Below are positions 15,930 through 18,726 of a stretch of DNA of 18,726 bases, piece after piece. The stretch's first letter is position 1. Each line of letters opens with the position of its first letter. Position numbers and translations under genes: made by a program. Where the stretch lies: contig CABXMS010000008.1 of assembly GCA_902513415.1 (NCBI GenBank), positions 1 to 18,726 on the forward strand, given 5' to 3'. The DNA comes from an uncultured Pelagibacteraceae bacterium (GTDB taxonomy: Bacteria; Pseudomonadota; Alphaproteobacteria; Pelagibacterales; Pelagibacteraceae). The notes beneath the pieces are model-generated. The model saw only the letters and a program-made list of their open reading frames with translations, had not been told where the DNA came from and searched no databases.

Positions 15930-17965
15930 ACAAATTCATTTAAAATATCCGCACGGTCATAAAGTTTAAGCAACGGTATAAATTTGTCTAAATATTCATT
16001 ATTTTTTTCAATTTCTTTTATATCCTTTTCTGCTAAAATGAATAAATCTTCATTGATTATAGGATCAGCCAATCTAAATGTTTGCATACCACTTTGCTTG
16101 AAGCCTAATAAATCTCCATAGCCTCTCAATTTCATATCTTCTTCCGATATTTTGAAACCATCATTAGTTTGCTTAAGTATTTGAATTCTTTTTTTTGCAT
16201 TTTCACTTAACGATGTTTTATATAATAATATGCAAAAAGATTCTTTATCACCTCTTCCTACACGACCACGAAGTTGATGTAATTGAGATAGTCCAAATTT
16301 ATTAGAATTTTCAATGATTATTAAATTTGCATTAGGAAAATCAATACCAACTTCTATAACTGTTGTTGTTACCAAAACATCTATTTTTTTATTTAAAAAT
16401 TTATTTAGTATTTCTTGTTTTTCTTCTTGTGAAAGCAATCCATGAAGTAACCCAATTCTATCAAAAAAATTGTTTTTTAAATAATCATATCTTTTCACTG
16501 CAGATTGATGGTCAACTTTTTTAGATTCTTCTATTAATGGACAAACCCAAAATATTTGATTACCTTTTTTAATTTCTCTTTTAGTAAAATTAATAACTTC
16601 CAATATTTTATTTTCAACTTTGCTGTATGTTTTAATTTCTTTTCTATTTTTTGGTTTTTGTTTTAATACTGATGTATCCATATCACCAAAAATGGTCATA
16701 ATCATTGTTCTTGGTATTGGTGTAGCTGACATCACAAGGACATCACAATATTTGCCACCTTTATCTGAAAGAGCTTTTCTTTGTTTTACACCAAATTTAT
16801 GTTGTTCATCAACAATGACTAAACCTAATTTGTTGTAAATTATTTTTTTTTGAAAAAGTGAATGAGTTCCAACAAGCATATTAATTTTATTATTTTCTAA
16901 ATTTTCAATTATTTTATTTCTTTCTTTAAATTCAGTTTTACCAGTTAATAACTGAATATTAATTTTATTACCTAAAATTTTTTTTGCTAAATTAAAATGT
17001 TGTTTTGCTAATATTTCAGTAGGAGCCATAAAACTTACTTGATATCCACTACCTATAACATTTAAACTTGCTATTAAGGCAACTATTGTTTTGCCACTAC
17101 CAACATCTCCTTGCAACAACCTAAACATTTTATTATTTGAAGATAAATCATTATTAATTTCTTTGATTGATTTTGTTTGGTCTGAGGTAAGTGTAAAATT
17201 TATTTTTTTTTTAACACTATTTAATAACTCAGGATTAATTACCTTTTTCTTTTTTTTAATTTTTTTTATATTTAATCTTATTTTTGAATTTGTTAATAAA
17301 GTTGCGAATATTTCATCATATATAAGTCTTTTTAAATGCATTTTATTATTATTAATACTTATTGGTTGATGCATTCGAATTATTGAATCTTTCCATGATA
17401 TTTTATCAAACTTGTTAATTGTTTCTTTGTTATGCCATTCATTTAAATCTGGAATTTTCTTTAAAACTTCATTTATTATTTTTGTATATTTTTTTTGCGT
17501 TAACCCATCTGTTAAACTATATTTAGAATGAATTTTTTTTATTGAGTTTTTGTCTGTAGATATATGTGTAGGATTAATTATTTGATATTTTTTTTTATAA
17601 TAGCCGATATTGCCACTTATCGTAACTTCTGTATTCAAAGGTAGTATTTTTTTAATATAATTCTCATAACTATTAAAAAAAACACAATCTAATAAACCTG
17701 TATCATCTTCACATATTACTTTTTTAGGTAAATTTCTAATTCTTGGAAAATTATATTTTTTTACTTTAACAGTAAGTGTTTGAATTTTTCCAATTTGTAA
17801 ATTATTTATTTTTGTTAATGTAGTTCTATCAACAACTCCTTGTGGCAAAGTTAATAATAGATCGGATATTGTATTAATATTTTTTTTCTTAAATAAGTTT
17901 GAAGTTTTTTTCCCTATACCATTTATTGTGTTGATGTCATATAATAAATATTCATAATCATTCAT
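15926..17965 (-). CDS. recG: ATP-dependent DNA helicase RecG
   Basis: Branch-migrating superfamily 2 helicase that reverses stalled forks and processes recombination intermediates. The 679 residues are full length. The N-terminal wedge domain has a helix-hairpin-helix-like INGIGKKTSNLFKKKNI (residues 14-30) and an OB fold to about 135. The motor has Walker A GDVGSGKT (286-293), MAPTEILAKQH, DEQH (386-389), SATPIPRT (413-420), TTTVIEVGIDFPNA, QLHQLRGRVGRG (561-572) and the RecG-specific TRG region DGFKISEEDMKLRGYGDLLG. The loss of aromatic or acidic residues expected of a degraded copy is not seen. The start is ATG at 17965. It is divergent from sdhE (21-bp gap) and convergent with DUF502. Confidence 0.97.
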   Translation of the reverse strand: MNDYEYLLYDINTINGIGKKTSNLFKKKNINTISDLLLTLPQGVVDRTTLTKINNLQIGKIQTLTVKVKKYNFPRIRNLPKKVICEDDTGLLDCVFFNSYENYIKKILPLNTEVTISGNIGYYKKKYQIINPTHISTDKNSIKKIHSKYSLTDGLTQKKYTKIINEVLKKIPDLNEWHNKETINKFDKISWKDSIIRMHQPISINNNKMHLKRLIYDEIFATLLTNSKIRLNIKKIKKKKKVINPELLNSVKKKINFTLTSDQTKSIKEINNDLSSNNKMFRLLQGDVGSGKTIVALIASLNVIGSGYQVSFMAPTEILAKQHFNLAKKILGNKINIQLLTGKTEFKERNKIIENLENNKINMLVGTHSLFQKKIIYNKLGLVIVDEQHKFGVKQRKALSDKGGKYCDVLVMSATPIPRTMIMTIFGDMDTSVLKQKPKNRKEIKTYSKVENKILEVINFTKREIKKGNQIFWVCPLIEESKKVDHQSAVKRYDYLKNNFFDRIGLLHGLLSQEEKQEILNKFLNKKIDVLVTTTVIEVGIDFPNANLIIIENSNKFGLSQLHQLRGRVGRGDKESFCILLYKTSLSENAKKRIQILKQTNDGFKISEEDMKLRGYGDLLGFKQSGMQTFRLADPIINEDLFILAEKDIKEIEKNNEYLDKFIPLLKLYDRADILNEFV

Positions 17966-17970
17966 TTTAG

Positions 17971-17980
17971 TATAATTATA
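17971..17980. promoter_or_regulatory. Palindromic double -10 element between recG and sdhE
   Basis: TATAATTATA (17971-17980) is a perfect palindrome that reads TATAAT on both strands, inside the 21-bp divergent gap. The rightward hexamer ends 10 nt before the sdhE ATG and the leftward one 9 nt before the recG ATG. Initiation 6-7 nt beyond a -10 would therefore leave 5' leaders of only a few bases. Good -35 hexamers are not evident on either side. Confidence 0.45.
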
Positions 17981-17986
17981 TATTTT

Positions 17987-18244
17987 ATGAGATTAAATAA
18001 AGAGGAACTTATTAATAAAATTATATATAGATCTTCATACAGAGGAACAAAAGAAATGGATTCTCTGATGAAATCATTTGTTAAATCTATAGTATATGAG
18101 CTTGATGTTAAAGATCTAATAAAATTGAATAATCTTGTAAAACTTGATGATGATATATTACATAAAATTAGAACTGATAAATTAGAAAAAACTAATTTTA
18201 ATGATAATTATATAGTTCAAAAATTCAAAAAATATAAAATTTAG
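17987..18244 (+). CDS. sdhE: FAD assembly factor SdhE (DUF339 / SDHAF2 family)
   Basis: Small soluble protein that promotes covalent flavinylation of SdhA, and so assembly of succinate dehydrogenase. It has 85 residues, typical of the family. The signature R-x3-RG-x2-E appears as YRSSYRGTKEMDSLMKSF, with R19-G20 and E23 in the positions needed for FAD attachment, followed by the helical LDVKDLIKLNNLVKLDDDIL. Divergent from recG, a common alphaproteobacterial linkage. The TAG stop at 18242-18244 directly abuts the CCA end of tRNA-Ser on the opposite strand. No Shine-Dalgarno is present and the mRNA may be nearly leaderless. Confidence 0.92.
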   Translation: MRLNKEELINKIIYRSSYRGTKEMDSLMKSFVKSIVYELDVKDLIKLNNLVKLDDDILHKIRTDKLEKTNFNDNYIVQKFKKYKI

Positions 18245-18334
18245 TGGCGGAAGGACTGGGATTCGAACCCAGGAAAGAGTTGCCCCTTTGCCGGTTTTCA
18301 AGACCGGTGCTTTCAACCGCTCAGCCATCCTTCC
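18245..18334 (-). tRNA. tRNA-Ser (anticodon UGA)
   Basis: A 90-nt type II tRNA read on the minus strand. The acceptor stem pairs GGAAGGA with TCCTTCC, followed by discriminator G and encoded CCA. The D arm contains GGCTGAGCGGTTGAAAGC, and the anticodon stem CCGGT/ACCGG surrounds CTTGAAA (anticodon TGA). A long variable arm (CAAAGGGGCAACTCTTT) and T arm CTGGG-TTCGAAT-CCCAG follow. The long variable arm and discriminator G are serine-tRNA identity elements. Its likely promoter lies at 18346-18374. Confidence 0.98.
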
Positions 18335-18345
18335 GTTCGGTTGTT

Positions 18346-18374
18346 TTTATAAGTATAATTATTTATTTCAACAA
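18346..18374 (-). promoter_or_regulatory. Likely promoter of tRNA-Ser
   Basis: On the minus strand TTGTTG (18369-18374), a 17-nt spacer and TATAAA (18346-18351) end 11 nt before the tRNA 5' base at 18334. The spacing and distance to the gene match the tRNA-Lys candidate (16-nt spacer, 10 nt to the gene). Confidence 0.5.
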
Positions 18375-18408
18375 AAAAAATAGTATAAGAAAATAATTAT
18401 CTGAACAT

Positions 18409-18726
18409 ATGAAAACAAAAAAATTTCAAAAAGGTATATTTTCAGCATCACTAGGTTCTATTTGGTGGGGAGTATTGGGAACCTACTACTTTCAATTTAT
18501 AAGTTTTGCTGGAACATTTGAAGTTGTTGTTCATAGATGTATTTGGACATCACTTATTTTATTAATTACAACTCTATATTTCGATAAATTAAATAGTTTC
18601 TATACAATATTGTCTAATAAAAAAAATATCTATATTTTATTGATTACTAGTTTTTTAATATTTGGAAACTGGTTGACCTGGATTTATGCTGTATCTACAA
18701 ATAGAATAATTGATGCTAGTTATGGA
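18409..18726 (+). CDS. rarD: RarD-like EamA (DMT superfamily) transporter, 3'-truncated by the window edge
   Basis: Inner-membrane permease of the drug/metabolite transporter superfamily; the substrate of RarD homologues is not established. The visible 106 residues start at ATG 18409 and stay open to the window end. The first helix runs through SASLGSIWWGVLGTYYF, followed by FEVVVHRCIWTSLILLITTL and LLITSFLIFGNWLTWIYAVS. These correspond to RarD's IWG, EILTHRVIWS and GGNWLLFIWAV segments. About 290-300 residues would be expected, so roughly two thirds lies beyond the window. The 74-bp gap to tRNA-Ser holds TATAAT (18354-18359) on the + strand, but no matching -35 is clear. Confidence 0.88.
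   Translation, partial: MKTKKFQKGIFSASLGSIWWGVLGTYYFQFISFAGTFEVVVHRCIWTSLILLITTLYFDKLNSFYTILSNKKNIYILLITSFLIFGNWLTWIYAVSTNRIIDASYG

Noticed and set aside
17091..17369. Hydrophobic 92-codon frame opposite recG
   Set aside because: Its Phe/Ile/Leu runs are the complement of the Lys/Asn-rich stretch of RecG; antisense of AAA and AAT codons gives apparent membrane segments.

Overview
The window is a very AT-rich, densely packed stretch of bacterial chromosome. It has almost no intergenic space, lysine- and isoleucine-rich proteins, and mostly TAA stops. The gene set and order (serS; yajC-secD-secF; divergent uvrA and ssb; gyrA-coaD-cyclophilin-tgt; DUF502-recG-sdhE) are alphaproteobacterial. The base composition and compaction point to a streamlined marine lineage of the SAR11 / Pelagibacterales type. 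That placement is inferred from gene order and composition; no database search was run.

Layout. 1-3894 (+): the 3' part of serS, then the Sec-translocon accessory operon yajC-secD-secF. 3891-7401 (-): uvrA followed by a small membrane protein related to the N-terminal domain of the urate oxidase PuuD. 7493-12700 (+): a tightly packed operon ssb-gyrA-coaD-cyclophilin-tgt, with 12-nt gaps or overlaps between neighbours. 12749-12824 (+): tRNA-Lys(UUU) with its own likely promoter. 12838-15271 (-): an M48 metalloprotease followed by a large polytopic membrane protein resembling GT-C (family 39) glycosyltransferases. 15309-15929 (+): a DUF502 membrane protein, convergent with recG (-, 15926-17965). 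17987-18244 (+): sdhE, divergent from recG. 18245-18334 (-): tRNA-Ser(UGA). 18409-18726 (+): the 5' part of a RarD-like EamA transporter. No intergenic stretch reaches 100 bp.

How the genes relate. Most are housekeeping: aminoacylation and tRNA modification (serS, tgt, two tRNAs), protein export (yajC-secDF), DNA repair, replication and topology (uvrA, ssb, gyrA, recG), coenzyme A synthesis (coaD), protein folding (cyclophilin), envelope quality control (M48 protease) and respiratory-complex assembly (sdhE). Two genes look accessory: the PuuD-N-like membrane protein and the GT-C-like membrane protein beside tRNA-Lys.

I found no CRISPR array, insertion sequence, prophage, toxin-antitoxin pair or defence system, and no clear new multi-gene system. 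The points most worth following up are: a cyclophilin gene with an export-signal start and an internal start behind a perfect Shine-Dalgarno, suggesting one gene serving two compartments; a tRNA-guanine transglycosylase that has lost all three zinc-binding cysteines while keeping the histidine; two convergent gene pairs that both end in a shared TTAA giving both stop codons; a palindromic double -10 element between recG and sdhE predicting nearly leaderless mRNAs; and a glutamine at the quinolone-determining position of GyrA.
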